Shown piece after piece: positions 11,283-24,050 of a DNA stretch of 64,000 nucleotides (within the stretch, counting starts at the first letter, position 1; each line of letters starts with the position of its first letter). Under the pieces are notes generated by a model, which worked only from the letters and a program-made list of their open reading frames with translations, was not told the DNA's origin and did not search any database. The DNA is from Cercozoa sp. M6MM (taxonomy: Eukaryota; Endomyxa: Ascetosporea): assembly GCA_040357565.1 (NCBI GenBank), contig JBDODJ010000012.1, one strand, 5' to 3'. Position numbers and translations under genes: made by a program.

Positions 11283-11727
11283 ATGCAGCGAGTTGACAAC
11301 GATCTCATTGAGGGCAGTTACATTGTGCACTTCGACCGGTCGTCTTCCTGGCACACCAAATTCGATGAGGTAAAGCAAGTGTGCAATTTTATTGAAAATC
11401 CTGATAACGTTGATCTTACAGGCACCAACCAAGGGCGCAGCGAAGCAGCTCGTCGTTGAGCAACTTGCACAGCTAGGCATCAACGCCTCTCAAATCACGC
11501 ACATCTTCAAGGTCGCCTTGCGAGGTTTTGCCTTGAGGGAAGTCACAAAGGAGCAGGCAAGTCGGTTGCAGTCCATGACCTCTCAGGGCTGGAAGGTTAG
11601 TTTGCCGATTACTCTGGAAACGTCAAGCATTTGCTGCTTGAGTCACCTTCCTTCACCGATCTGTTTTCAGGTGCAACAAGACCGAATGCAGCATATTCCT
11701 AAGCCGCCGAAGCCCGATATCATGTGA
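11283..11727 (+). CDS. stand-alone peptidase inhibitor I9 domain protein
   Basis: Three exons (11283-11369, 11422-11595, 11671-11727) encode 105 residues. EGSYIVHFDRSS matches the first strand of the I9 (subtilisin propeptide-like) fold, LVVEQLAQLGINASQITHIF the helix-turn, and VALRGFALREVTKEQASRL the GFA strand followed by the second helix. The protein is little more than this single domain, as in the cytosolic fungal inhibitors Pbi2 and POIA1, which block subtilisin-type proteases such as proteinase B. No signal peptide is seen, so a cytosolic inhibitor is likely. The neighbouring DEG9-like protease is trypsin-fold and would not be the expected target. Confidence 0.82.
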
Positions 11728-11815
11728 GTGACGTCCGGTTCAGGTCGCGCGGGTACATACGGTGGGGTATGCGTTAACGGAAACTGAATTGATCGTAGCG
11801 TAACTAAAGCCATAA

Positions 11816-14567
11816 TCAGAGGACCTGATTGAGAAGGTGCACAGCACCAAGAACACTGTTGGCTGCTTGTACTGCCACCGCATTGGCGTACTCGGGCAGC
11901 ACTGCAGTGACACAAAAGAACACAATGACACGACGCCAAAAAGGTGTACAATTTGGGGTACGTGTGCTATCGTCGACCGACAGTCTTAGAACGGGCGGCA
12001 TGGCGAATTCAAAGTCAGCGTCATTGTCGAACCGGCTGCGCGCCTTCTCGCGTTCTGAAATTGAGTTTCACTCATGATACGAGTGTACACGACACCATAG
12101 CATCCTTGTGTAAGGCATCGATACCCTGCTGCGCGACAGCAAAGCCGCGCGGAGTGACAGCGACACACACGAGTCGTGCGATCCGTGTCTCATGCGGATC
12201 AAAGGCGCGAGTGAATTGTCCACGCGGACACAAGAAACCGATTGACTCACGCAGCAGCGCGGAATCGTTGTCGTCCACCACGCAGAGCATCGACCGCGCT
12301 GATCCGCCTGTAAGCAAGTGACAGTGCATGTGCGTCCGCGTTCACGTCTATGTATTTGAATACCACGACCGCCGCGTACACGCGGTGTGCCCGTGCACAA
12401 CAAATACACCTCGCCTCGCAGACGTCCGCGCGGCTGGAAGATGCCCATGCGGCGCTAAGTGACACCGAGTATAAATACTACAGAAGAGTACAACAGCGAC
12501 CGTAAAATTCTACCTGCATGTGAGTGCCTACGCCGATACGTTTCATGGCACCTGTACATACAATGTAAAAGATGTAAACATAAGTCAAAACCTAGGCGAG
12601 TTAACGAACAGTCTTCTGTCGGCAGCAGCACACGGTCGGACGGAATCGCCAGTGGCATCACAAGCTGTTGCAGGTGCTGTCGCAGTTGCTGCGAGACTTT
12701 GCTGCCTGCGGAAAGGGGTACAAGTGTGTGCGTGTGTGCGCGTGTGTGTGTGTGTGTGTGTGTGTGTTTGCAATAATACCTGTGGGATACATCGACAGAC
12801 ACTCTTGCAACACGGCGAGTGACATTTCCGGAGGTGCCACGTGTCTCAAGTGCACCAGAGCCTCCTGAAGTGTCTCGTACGACGGCTCACTCTGATCGTA
12901 CACCTTGCGCACAGAGTCAGGAACATAGTCTTCCTCAGCCGTGTTGTTAATGAAGTGATAGGCCATCCAGCGCAGAGCTCCCTTGGCAGCTGGACTCAAT
13001 AGGCAAGGGTAAAGGAAGTAATCGTAGGGGTAAAGAAAATGAAGCTACCCGTGCGCGCAGCGTGCAGCCACACCGCCTCCGAGTTGCAGCCGCTGTCCAG
13101 ATCACGCGTCGTCGGCGGCAGCAGAATCAGCGACTGCAAGGCCTCCACTGCGCGGGCTCTGCTCATCCCCAGAATATTGATACTGCCGGTAGAGCGATAA
13201 CAACGACGTACAGGTAGTTCTGCACGGTAGTAGCTCCTTTACTCGCATTGTCGGATGCAACCACGTCCTATATGGACACAGCACATGTCGACTAGATAAA
13301 GACTGAGATTAAGCAAGACACACCACAGCAGGGTAGACGTTGCGATGCCAGATGCCGATCATCTTGCCTCGCTTCATGCGTACTCTTTCGAAGGTCTTTG
13401 CTGTGCATACGCAATAAAGCATATAATTACACTTATACAAATGTAATGAGTCAAAGGGGTATGGACACATTTAAAGAGGCGCTCGTTGTGAGACTGCATG
13501 GTCTTGTCCGGCGTGTCCACCAAGGAGACGCACCGGCCCGCTGCCACAGCGTCACGCAGCACCTCTGGCTTGTCGAACGGCACGAACTGGACGTTCTTTT
13601 GGCACACGTTGCAGAAGCTGAAGTCTGGACTCGGCGTTGCGGCCAGATTATCGTTTGTGAGAGGACAGCGGAAGTGCCACTCGTAACCTGTTAAAACTCA
13701 CGTGAAAACAGCAGCAGCAGGGCAAGGGAGGAACACTATCGCACCGTCCGGCAACTCATCGTCGATCGAGAGAACCTGTCGCTCGTGTGCGTGTTCTTCG
13801 TTGGTGTATCTGTGTCAAGGAATGCACATTCTGTCAGAAAACGCAAAACCGTGTTGTTTGAGTACGCGTGTTGAGCGTTTCGCGGTGTCACCATGGGCAT
13901 CTACGCAAAAAGATAAATTGCAAACAGCACAAACTCGGAATGAATGCTGGTACCGGCACGTGCTCGTCAGAGCGACCTGCAATCGGCAGTGCGTACTCGC
14001 AGCCATGCAGTGCTCCCTGATGACCAGATTTGGCGATAGCACTCATCAAAACGCGCCCTACACACACAGCACATACATATTGTTCACACATATCGATACA
14101 AACCCATACAGCACACAGATACATGTACAAATACGTCCGGGTGCATACATACAGACATACATATTTAACTGTCAGTACAATGAAAGGAACGGCCGCGGAA
14201 GCGCCGTTCGGTCTCGCGCAGTTGTCGCGGCGACAGTATCGAGCGATTCTCCAACAGCATGGCGTACACCTACACTTATCCTTGTAAACGCATGTACATC
14301 TCTGTTATGTACTGTTTAATACCTTTGAACCGCGTGTCTCCATCAGTACTACACTCGCAACCCACCTGGTGGCATCATGAAAGAGCGCGGACAGAATGCT
14401 GTTGTACCGTTGTGAAACACGCGGTGCGTAAGCGAGAGCGCACGAACATCCTGCGGGTCGAAGGCAGCGCTGTGCAACACTGAGGTGTGCCAGAAATGTG
14501 CATGTGCGTAAAAGCGGTACTATTTGAGAATTTCGAAGGCTAAGTCGGGAGACAAACGCGCCGACAT
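11816..14567 (-). CDS. F-box-like domain protein, rest of protein unassigned
   Basis: The first exon starts at 14567 and joins through a GTACC intron to give MSARLSPDLAFEILKYAAFD followed by PQDVRALSLTHRVFH, an F-box-like motif (LSPDLAFEIL, Leu/Val spacing, SLTHRVF). F-box proteins link substrates to SKP1-cullin ubiquitin ligases. Further exons on the same strand add RVLMSAIAKSGHQGALHGCE, HAYTNEEHAHERQVLSIDDE, a Cys-containing segment GYEWHFRCPLTNDN...FCNVCQKNVQF, MSLAVLQECLSMYP, LCVVDDNDSALLRESIGFLC and the end YANAVAVQAANSVLGAVHLL (stop 11818-11816). The order and strand are clear but several splice joins in the middle are not resolved, and two adjacent genes are possible. The substrate-binding part resembles no family I can name. 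Confidence 0.55.
12722..12770. repeat. (GT)n microsatellite in an intron
   Basis: GT-rich array with a few GC units, within an intron of the F-box-like gene. Confidence 0.9.
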
Positions 14568-14790
14568 TTTTGACGACGATACTTGACAATGACCACTGTA
14601 AAGTACTGTACTTAGAGAGCTGCACTGTACAGTTGTAATGGGTGTAGGCACACGCACAGTACCGTGAAATTGTACAATTACGAGCAGAATGAGAGGAACA
14701 TGTTCCTTGCCAACCAAAGAGCGCCTTTCAATCAGGTTCGTTTGTGGGAAAAGAGATATTGATGATCCGGTGACATTCAGTGTTTTCTGT

Positions 14791-14839
<49 letters not shown>

Positions 14840-14849
14840 NNNNNNNNNN

Positions 14850-14899
<50 letters not shown>

Positions 14900-14986
14900 T
14901 CGAGTATTGGGAGTGCTCTGCTCGACCGTTGCTTTCAAAAAGTGCCAGCAGAACTTGTAAAGCGTTTTTCCGAACCGCTGGTATAG
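14568..14986. other. spacer with (CT)n array and assembly gap
   Basis: Lies between the F-box-like gene start and the GPCR gene end, both on the minus strand. It holds a (CT)n array at about 14794-14895 broken by ten Ns at 14840-14849, so the true array length is unknown. The promoter of the F-box-like gene should be in the left part. Confidence 0.7.
14794..14895. repeat. (CT)n microsatellite with N gap
   Basis: Pure CT units on both sides of a ten-base gap. Confidence 0.95.
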
Positions 14987-17900
14987 TTAAGGTATGGATG
15001 GAGAATCCGATGCCGAACCTGCCAGTGGTGCAAATTCCACCAAACGACGTCGGCCGGTACTATGTTTACTGTACGGCCTCTTCCAGCAACTTCTGTTTGA
15101 GTCGTTGGCCAAGTCAGAATCACTGCTCGAGCTCGAACCGGACCTCGATGATAAATTTAGAGGCAATGCTGAAACCTGCGACTCGTATCAGCCACCGTGG
15201 AGCTTTCATAGCAATACTGCTTGTGTGCACGCAACATTTTGACACCAGCAAGCAGCATCGATGGCACAAATCGACACCAACCGCGATCGTGTAATTCCAA
15301 AGGATCCTGCGCCGGTTTCTCGTTAGGAGAACGCCGATGCCATTGACCGTCAATTTCTCGCTTCCCATGTTTCGACCCTTTTATTGCGTGTTATTGGTAC
15401 GATCCCTTACTCATCTTTCCTTGCAGCCAATTTCAACACAGCAGAGCTTAGTGCGTCGCCACCCATGCAACTCCAGAGGAGCATGCGATTTGGTGTTCCC
15501 ATGGCGTAGCGATCCACGGTGCTCTTATATTCGCAAACCAGTCCTGGGACGTTAGACGACCATTGGGCGGGATCTGCGGGACCTACATGGAAAGGATAAA
15601 GAGTAGGTACATCGTGTCCACTAACACACACATACACACGCACATCGCACATTGAGTTGCACCTCTGAAGATTGGTTTCATTTGTGTTCTCAACGCCACT
15701 GCAACACACAAACGCGAGACACCGCTGCATTCTGGAGACATGCGCTCTAAAGCAACAAAACACATCGCACATTCTTCCACGGCCTTCTGGAACAAAATGT
15801 ACGGTTCAAGAGCGGCATTGGTCTGTGCCCACATAAAAGCACGTCGTACTTCCGCAGCAGTGACACGTTCGTTTGAGACGCTGAATACCTACAGTCCGAA
15901 AGTTGAGTATGCGGCGAGTGCTGTTTCTTGCTATGAACAGGTACCAGCCGAAAGACTTGATACACAAGATCTCCCGGAAACGAAAGAATCATGTCCGACC
16001 ATCGCAACTACCCAAGGGGAAAAATGCTACATGCTTTAGAGCAAATGTGCTGAGTATTACCGCTTTTGCGGCTTCCCGTGATTCAGATGACTGCAGGAAA
16101 CGGTCCAGTGCTTGCACCAACCTCTCTGAAAGGTAGTCTTCTGCCAGGGTCAAGTCGTTTAAAAGCCTGGCAAAGTCAACAACGGAAATACACCTAAAAA
16201 ACCTAAACCAAAAAAGGTGTGTTTACAATTTTACAGCCACGACAACTCGGTGCGTGTCGCTTTGCGACGGTTTCGCATGCGTGTGCATCTTCCTACACTC
16301 GGGGTTGGGTTAGAATATTCAAATGAAAGCATTTGGCGAAGTGTGCGATGGATACCGGATAGCACCAACGCATTTGCGTATTGCTCGCAGCACACGCCTG
16401 CAGCTGCTCACCGTGATATCGCGTGCGTATGAGGGCGCGATTCGCAATTTATAGTGCAGATTTCCTGGGAGCACAGTAGGTACTTGGAACTTGATAGCAC
16501 TCGATCCCAGGGTCTAAAGAAAACCAAAGGACTTTGACTTACTTAACTCGAGTGTCATCATTGCTGCCTCTCGCACTTTGCTTTTACTGCCCTGCAGAAA
16601 AACACGGCAACTTTAAGGACGGGTGGGAAGCGGTTTCGTCAACGAGTGAAATTACCTCAAGCCTTAGCCTTACACTTCTAATGGTTTCCCACAGGCTCAT
16701 TGCGATTTGCAAAGCCTGCGAATGTATGCGCACCTGGCAGGATAAACTTACATTTACAGTGCAATACCCCCGGTACCTTCATTTCAGGGGTCTGCTGTCG
16801 ACTTATATACTTCACAAACGCATGGCATAGCACAGGGTCGGCGATTAAGAGATTGAATTGTTGCCGTCTGCCCTGTATAATTTAGCGTTTCGCGCTCTTT
16901 ACCAACTAACTGAAACAAAACCAAACGTTTGAGTGAGTTTTACCATATGAAGAGAATAGTCGCTTCCTTTGGACCGAATTACGGATGCGAGTGCATTGTG
17001 CGTCGAAGCTTCGCTTATGTTGCCTGTCGCAGAGGAAGGGCAAGTGTTGCTTGATGATGCATGTACCTCCAACTAAGTCTTTTCCAGTAAACTTAGTATA
17101 CCCTGAAAATTTACCCGATAGCTCTTCACTGGTTAAAGGACTTGGACTTGGAAGTTCAGTTTCTTCGACCCTGTGTGATTCCTTTAACTCTCCGTGCAAT
17201 GTCAGCATTGACATCAAGTCCGCTTTTGATCGCGGACGGTCATGGTGCGCCGCGAGTAATTTGGATGCTGGTTTTTAATTCAGTGATGCTTCGAGACAAC
17301 ACTAACTCGAACTAATCGTATTGTTACCTCGGCTTCGCGCATCGCGCAGTTCGGGAAGCAAGACCGTCAACAGGAGCAGAACTTGTAAAACGAGCAACGC
17401 ACCTGCTTGAAACGCAGTGCGCGACTGCATGAACACGCGCAAAATGAACAGCGCGAGCAGCACGCCAAGGAGGGCAAGAGAGGCGAGTTGGAGCTGCGCG
17501 ATGCGGCTGACTGCTAAAATCGCTGATGGTACTGACCGCATGCCCGCTGAAGGTTTATAAAGGCAAATTTACATTAATCTTCGTACAAATTTACACTCTG
17601 CAGTTCTAATAGTGGTTCTTATAACAGTACCATTGGCCAGAACAGAGACGCTCCACAGCGCTGCGTACCAGGTTGCGACGAAGGGAACCAAATGGAGTAC
17701 GTGCGTCATAGATTTGGCTCGACAAGCCTAAAGAATCAATCAACTGAACGTTTATGCAGACAGACAAAAAGAAGGCACTATAATTGGGAAATTTTATACC
17801 GGAACGGCAACTGGGATAGCAGCTGACATGGATGGTATGCTTAAGGCCTTGTCTTTCATGCTTAATTTCCCTAAATTTAAATTTTTTAAATTACACTCAC

Positions 17901-20900
17901 CCTTGCGGATCGCGGCACCCCCGGAAGAAATTGTCGTACACAATGGTATGCACGCACACGCAACAATAAAAACGCTTGCCAGAACAATGAGTAGAAGTCT
18001 GAAGTGACGGCGTGATTTGCGCTCAAGGACGATTTTGCCTGTTATCCTGTAGACCCACAATTTTAATTTACTTCACATGTAATTTTACCGGGAGGGAAAT
18101 TGCAATTCTTACCTTTCGAAACAGTCGCGAAGGTCTGTCACATGGCAGAAACGTTCACAACGAGCCAAGGCAACTTATCCTTTATTAAGACAAAAGCAGT
18201 TAAAATAAATTTACCTAGTCCGACGTACAGGATGGACGTTGTAATTGCACCGAGAGCAGCAGTTTCCACCACCGGAACGAGGGCACACTTGTTCTCGGAT
18301 GGTTGACCCAGCAGCAATACACTTGCGATCCTGAACATACACAGACTTTGGGTTGAAACTACCCTCAGTGCGGCTTGTGTTTATGTCATCATTTATTGCA
18401 CCATGTATAAATTTACCCGCACAAGGAGACCCCGATGCCACACCTGCGATACTGCATCATTTGAAGACGTGGCAGATTTTATCAAACAGCTAAAGTTACA
18501 GAAAGATCGGTATCATATGACGAAGGTAGGTCGTATCTCTTGCCAGTCGATAGCTTTCTTTCCACCGGAGCGCTGCGCTCACTGATTTTACAACAAGATC
18601 AACAGGTCTCTGTAAATTCACCTTGCTCGTAATTGACTGTGCTTTCGTCAGCGATGTCCGTAATTTCCGCAGACAAGAAGGATGCGACACCAGAACGAGA
18701 CGATATCTCAGTTCGCAATCGCCGTTTGAGTCGTAGAATGGGCAACACGTAGTTGGCAACAACGCCAAGCCCCACAATGATGCTTACGCTAGCAAGGACG
18801 ATCGAAAGCACGACAAGTGTCGTCGAATCGTCATAATGGCATCTCAAAGCATTAGCTGACAAATGTTGACTTGCATCGCATGCCTCGAGTTCCTTTTTTC
18901 GCACAACCACTGGAAGCACCTCTCCAACGCAAGTCTCATTTGCTGTGACCTCTGTGATTATTATTTACATCTCACCATAAGTGGAGTGGCGGGGAGAGAG
19001 GTTGTTTGCAACTTTCCTAGTTGAGCCAACTTGCACGCTGCCAGTACACGGTCGTGAGGGGGTACCTGCAGAACATAAGCGGTAGACTAACAATTGCAAG
19101 TTGAACGCTAAATGAATATCGACCTCCTAGAAGAGGGTACACTGGAGCCAGTCGCGAACACGATAGTCTCATCTGCAAAGAACGTTACTTCATCGGCTTC
19201 AACCGAGTACGTCCCAACTGCGATTGGATGCTCACTCTTCCCGCGGAAGTTGCGCACGTCGTAAGAAACCTGCACAGATTTTAAAAAGAAGTTACACTGT
19301 TCATTGTGCTGAAGCCAGCAAATTACCCGACGATCACAATTCTCGTCGAATATACGACCACTCTCCGTGTAATTTAGGCCAAGTGTGCGACGTAAATCTT
19401 CATACGTAGTATTTTTCATGTAAGCGTGGACGTCTATGCCAGTTCCTTCGTTTTGCAAGACATGTGACACTGTTCGATTGTTCCCGCTGTTGATCCAGCG
19501 TAAGTTCTTTCCATCTGGGCGGCACAAAAAACACAACTGAAGGGAAATAACTCGACAGTGTACACAGACAGGATTTACTCTGAATCCGTGATCGACGGCA
19601 ATCCATTTTGTATGAGGAGCCTCTCCAACACGGAAGCAAGGACCGCAAACGCCGTTTCATATTGTTCGGTAAAAACGTTAAACTCACCGACTGGCGTTTC
19701 TCTGACGGTTTGCTGGCTGCAGTTAAAGGCCTCGCAAAAGCTACGGGCTATTCGGAAACTTCGCCGTTCGTATTCTTGCATCAACATTGGTGGTATTGGT
19801 GGAACCGCTATCTGCCTACAGTTTTAATAGCAGCAACCGTAGTATTAGATGCTTAAATTTATTTTCCTGTCACGAGACGAATGTACGTGACAAGTACGCC
19901 ATAAGTAGCTTTGACCAACAGTTGCTTCGTTTTCAAAGGTGCATTTGCCACAGTCATTGACATGAGGTCATTCGACAACCACTAATATTTACAGAATAGT
20001 ACAATTCATGGGTGAATGGAAAACTTAGGACTGGAGGTAAATTAAGTTAGTTATGTAAACTTAAGTTTAAGTTTTAAAATTAAGGAGGATTTTTGTTCAG
20101 TTGGAATACCTGCCAACCAGAGCGATATCCAATCATTCTTCGATTAAGCGCTCGAAGCAATGTACTTTCCAACGTGTTCATGGAGCACAAAACCAAAACA
20201 ACGCTGTTGGTGCACGGCGGAAGCGGTCAGTCAAAAACGTAGAGATTTGCTTACAGTACACAAGAGTGTTTGACCTTACCGTGCGGCAGACTGCTCTAAG
20301 ACATCCAAGACGACATCGATCTGTTTTTGAGTGATCGCATCCGTTCGTTCATCTAAAAAAGACGCCGGGGGAGATAAGTTTCAGTTGGGAAACACGAGTG
20401 AAAATGGCGGAATTGAACCTGGTAAAACGAGAAACCTTTCAACAACAGCAATGTTGTTTTGACGAACTAAAACAAATTTAGTCCAAAACTACCCGGGTGA
20501 AGATGGCCCCCCCCCCCCCCGTCATTAAGCAAGCAAGTGTTTGAAATACCTCGATCTCGGACTTGCTGCATGAGTCCAAGTGAATAACCGTCATCTTGAG
20601 TAAGAATCGAGATAGTTTTCCATCCAACTTGTCTGATGAGCTGCACCAAAGCCATGCTCTGTACTAGATTCGACGAGGTTGCGCGACAGAAGAGAGGAAA
20701 TCGCGATTTGTCGGAAAGGTCGGGGTGAGTGGCTGTGGGTGAAATCACCGCCTTGCCGAATGCCGTCGCAAGAGGGGCCACAGCGTCTACTGTCATCTGC
20801 AAATACCGGTGGGGAATCCGTTTTTCACGAACGAGGGAGGTTAGTGAGTTTCAGTCTTAAACATACACCTGACTGCAGGGGACCCATGATCGCAGAAATG

Positions 20901-21262
20901 TTCTTGTTTTGGAACACGTTGTTGAACATGTCAAAAGTTGCGACATCCACCGGGCGGATCGCTGAGTGAACGTCTACTACCGAAAGTTGAAGTTGAGGGT
21001 AAATACACACGCACACGTGGCATCGTTTAAGTTTTAACTAGCCTTTAGGGGACTGTGTACCTAAGATATCGAAATGACGGTTTGTTCTTTCGTTCTGGTG
21101 ACAAACAGAGCAACACAATTTTACTGTAAAGATGGGGAACGTCTGGGGGGGGGGTCATGAAGTCGTACAAACAGCTGAACGCTCGTCAACGTGAGAATGC
21201 TTGCTCCAAATACCGTTGGCACCCCGAATCCGACGGCCGGGATATAAGCAAACTTCACCTTT
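14987..21262 (-). CDS. class C (GABA-B-like) GPCR with long cytoplasmic tail, possibly RGS-like
   Basis: Many AT-rich-intron exons on the minus strand form one receptor. The extracellular part has the periplasmic-binding (ANF receptor) fold: NVFQNKNISAIMGPL (about 20900), FGKAVISPTATHPDLSDKSR and VQLIRQVGWKTISILTQDDG (about 20750-20570), then FCEAFNCSQQTVRETP (19740-19690). Transmembrane segments follow: TTLVVLSIVLASVSIIVGLG (about 18820), CALVPVVETAALGAI (18290-18240), VYRITGKIVLERKSRR then LLLIVLASVFIVACACI (18050-17940), VPFVATWYAALWSVSVLANG (about 17670), and LALLGVLLALFILRVFM to LLVLQVLLLLTVLL (17500-17350). The tail includes FNLLIADPVLCHAFVKYISR (about 16850) and helical segments that recall an RGS domain, then ends with a Ser-rich stretch (stop 14989-14987). 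The N-terminal exon and signal peptide are not resolved, so the 5' limit is approximate. Ligand unknown. Confidence 0.68.
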
Positions 21263-21621
21263 AACAAGCAGTATAAGGTGCCCAAGACACTGCATTGAGT
21301 TCAATACCTTGGGTCTTGAGCTATTCGTGTGTCCAAAAACGCGACGCGCTTCGCCTCGACTCGGCATTTTCACTTAACCTTAATTTACGTTGTGTTTTTC
21401 GACTTTGCACCTTCAAGCGCAACTGCCCTGTTTGGGCTATCCAGACGGCTTTGGCGTTTTGGTACACACCCAATATCAGAGCGCCGTCAATCATTCGGGT
21501 TTGTCCGGTAAAACTGAGGAGACTGAACAAGTGAGTTCGGAGTTTTTGAAGAAACGTTTTTCTTTCGTTAACGTGACTTTTCTACGATGACGCTGAAACT
21601 AAGCGGCTCTTATTTGTTACC

Positions 21622-22766
21622 ATGCGCGTACTGACCTACACGATGCGTCAGCGTCGGCTTGCCAGCATGCGTGCACTCTGTAACGTTTTTTTTTGTTTCC
21701 CAGGTGGTGGTGAGTTCATTTACCAGACGGAACCGCGTCGATTGTTTTTTAGTGGCAAAGCTGCACAAGCAAGCTGGTGCGCCGAGAAAGCCTCCTTCTG
21801 CGTACAACCTCTTTGTGAAGGACTACGCCGCTCGCAACCCAGGTACAGTCATGAAGCGATGTGGCATTGTAACAGTCACGACTAGCTTCCCAGGAACAAA
21901 AGACTTGATGAAAAAGGCAGCTCGAGCATGGAAAACCGTGACATCAGAGCAAAAATTGGGAGTAAAGGCTGCAAGTAATTTCGTTGTTTTCTTTCCACCG
22001 CTGGGGATGCGAAACTTTCGGTAGGTATTCTTGCTGGGGAGAAATACGCCGGGGAGATGAGTAAATTCTTGTCGAGCAGCAAAGGACGCGCTTATACCAA
22101 ACAGCGTCAACTTCTACTACACGTAAGCTGTTTAGCACCTGTAAATTTGTTTGCACTTCCTATTATTGACGAGACCTACTCGTAACCTGACGAGCAGAAA
22201 GTGCATCCCGATGCACCAATTCGTCCTCCATCGGCCTTTTTCCGATATCTCGTACCTATTGCTTCAGTTTTTTCAACCAAAAGGGAAGGGTGCATTTAGA
22301 ACATCACAATTATAGACACATCAACGCGCGCAGAATGCTGAAATAACGAAGAACGTGACCGTTACAGAGTTCGCAAAGGTTTTCCAGTTATATTTTCCGC
22401 ATGTTTGTATCCCCTTTGCTTCAAAGGAAGCTTCCCGGCAATGGAAGCTACTGAGCGGGCATCTTTTGCGCAAAGAATTTGAGAAGGAAGCGAGGGCAGA
22501 CACTGAACAATGGAAGAAACAGTACACAAAGTTTCTCACCACCAAGGTACCCTGCACAGCAGCTTCAACTCCGTGCACGTGTAAATTAGTTCGTGCACCC
22601 CCCCCCCCCCCCAGAAAGCAAAGTTGTGGCAAGAAGAGCGTGCGAAACTCATTGAATCGCTTGAACTCACGGCAGCGCGGCAGCGCAAGGAAGATGGAAA
22701 GAAACGAAAGACAAAGACACCAAAAGAGGCCTCTCGTTTAAAGGCATCAACTCCTTCTCCCATGTA
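21622..22766 (+). CDS. two-HMG-box protein, mitochondrial TFAM-like or chromatin
   Basis: Box 1 reads GAPRKPPSAYNLFVKDYAAR, then after an intron TKDLMKKAARAWKTVTSEQK. Box 2 reads KVHPDAPIRPPSAFFRYL, then SKEASRQWKLLSGHLLRKEF, followed by a charged helix WQEERAKLIESLELTAARQR and a Lys/Arg-rich end (stop 22764-22766). The KPPSAY and RPPSAF openings and the spaced Trp are the HMG-box signature (bends DNA). Two boxes with a basic linker and short tail are the plan of mitochondrial TFAM/Abf2 as well as HMGB proteins. The Arg-rich stretch before box 1 (SSFTRRNRV) would suit a presequence. The first exon is not certain: ATGs at 21587 and 21622 are both candidates. A poly-C run at 22599-22611 sits just inside the last acceptor. 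Confidence 0.72.
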
Positions 22767-23048
22767 ACGTAAGAATAGCGACGTCGGCATTAGTAAAGTT
22801 CAACTATATTGGGTATCCAGCTTGCAGAAATCAGTTGGGCTCTTTTTGCCGGTGCCTCAAATCACCGACAAATCCTACCGCTTGCGTTGGTTACGGTACA
22901 GTAAGCATAATTGGGAGCAAAATACTGGAGTCGAGTAAATATCTCGTTTTAAGATTCAGTTTAGCTTAGTAATTCGGCGACGACCTTGTGCTGTCCGCAA
23001 AGCAACACGAATCCCAGAGCCCACAACAGCAACACAGGGACCCATAGC

Positions 23049-23412
23049 CTACAGGTTCAACCCAGTTGTCCTACAACACCGTGTATGTAGTGCAAGCAGC
23101 GAGAAAATACCACAATGAGCTCAAGCGGATCTCATTGGCTTCATTCTTGCGAAACAAGTCGTTTCCGTCATTGGCCCGGTCGGCGAAGCTTTTTCGTTTG
23201 TCACTGCTTACTTGAAGCTGAGGAGTTCGCGTTTTCTTAATTCGACGAACAGGAGACGGTGCACCGATATGCCGCGACCTTCTGTACGACCTTGTGTCGT
23301 ACGTATCACTGTAGTGAAAACTCTCGAGACTCGATTCGGACGACGACGCCGCGTGCGCTGCCATCAGCAAGGACAGTGTCAATGTCAACACCAAGTTTGA
23401 TCTGGGACACAT
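23049..23412 (-). CDS. small secreted or membrane-anchored protein
   Basis: Starts at an ATG with a typical signal peptide (SNLVLTLTLSLLMAAHAASS) and continues as a Ser-rich then basic segment (YRRSRHIGAPSPVRRIKKTR) for about 95 residues. It either ends at 23071 by reading through or, after a GTGGT...TAG intron, at 23049. No family is recognised. The composition suggests a short secreted peptide or processed precursor. It is isolated, with AT-rich flanks. Confidence 0.45.
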
Positions 23413-24050
23413 GCGCTACTATCAAAGCAGGGCCTGCTGCAGGGTTGACCGTTACTTGAGATTTAATTGGCCTCAATGTCCGAATCCACCACATGCTCTC
23501 TACTTTTCAAATGTTAAACGCCAACGCTGGCATGGCTCACTATGACTGTACTAATGCACAGCAGGGCGTTCATCAGATGCCTATAAAAACAATGGCCGGC
23601 GGGAGTTGACTTGGTTAAGGAAGCACTTGATGGCTCAGGGTGAGTGTTCGGAGAGAGTGCTGTTTCAGAGTGAATTATAAGAATTTATAATGAGCTCAGT
23701 ACTGGTCGAATACACATTAGCACAGGAGCTGAGCTTTTGAGAGCGGTAAACGCGGTTTCACGTGTGCTTGGCTTTCTGCCGTTGTAGTTTTCTCTGTTAG
23801 TTAGTACTGTTGCGCAACTGTGCACAGGGCACCCTGTAGTGCCCTGCACTACATTAGTGGCTTAAATCATGATAAACGCCGCGGAGTCGCTGAAGAGAAA
23901 AATTGTTAATTTTTCTCTTGGGACGAAGACGATGAAGCACTTTTTAAACTTTCAAGAAGCGTCGCCGGTGCTGGGATTCGCGGCTCGGTTAGCTCGATTT
24001 CTTGCAAGTTCGCTTTTCCATGTGACTATCTGTTCTATCCATGCACTGAC
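23413..24050. other. spacer leading into copy A of the inverted duplication
   Basis: No coding frame seen. From about 23618 the sequence matches the reverse complement of 59985 downward, including the shared TATAAGAATTTATAATGAGC at about 23676. Confidence 0.6.

Noticed and set aside
20505-20520. Frame break in the GPCR at a poly-C run
   Set aside because: The run lies just outside the exon, in intron sequence, as do the other C or G runs of 8-13 bases in this window.
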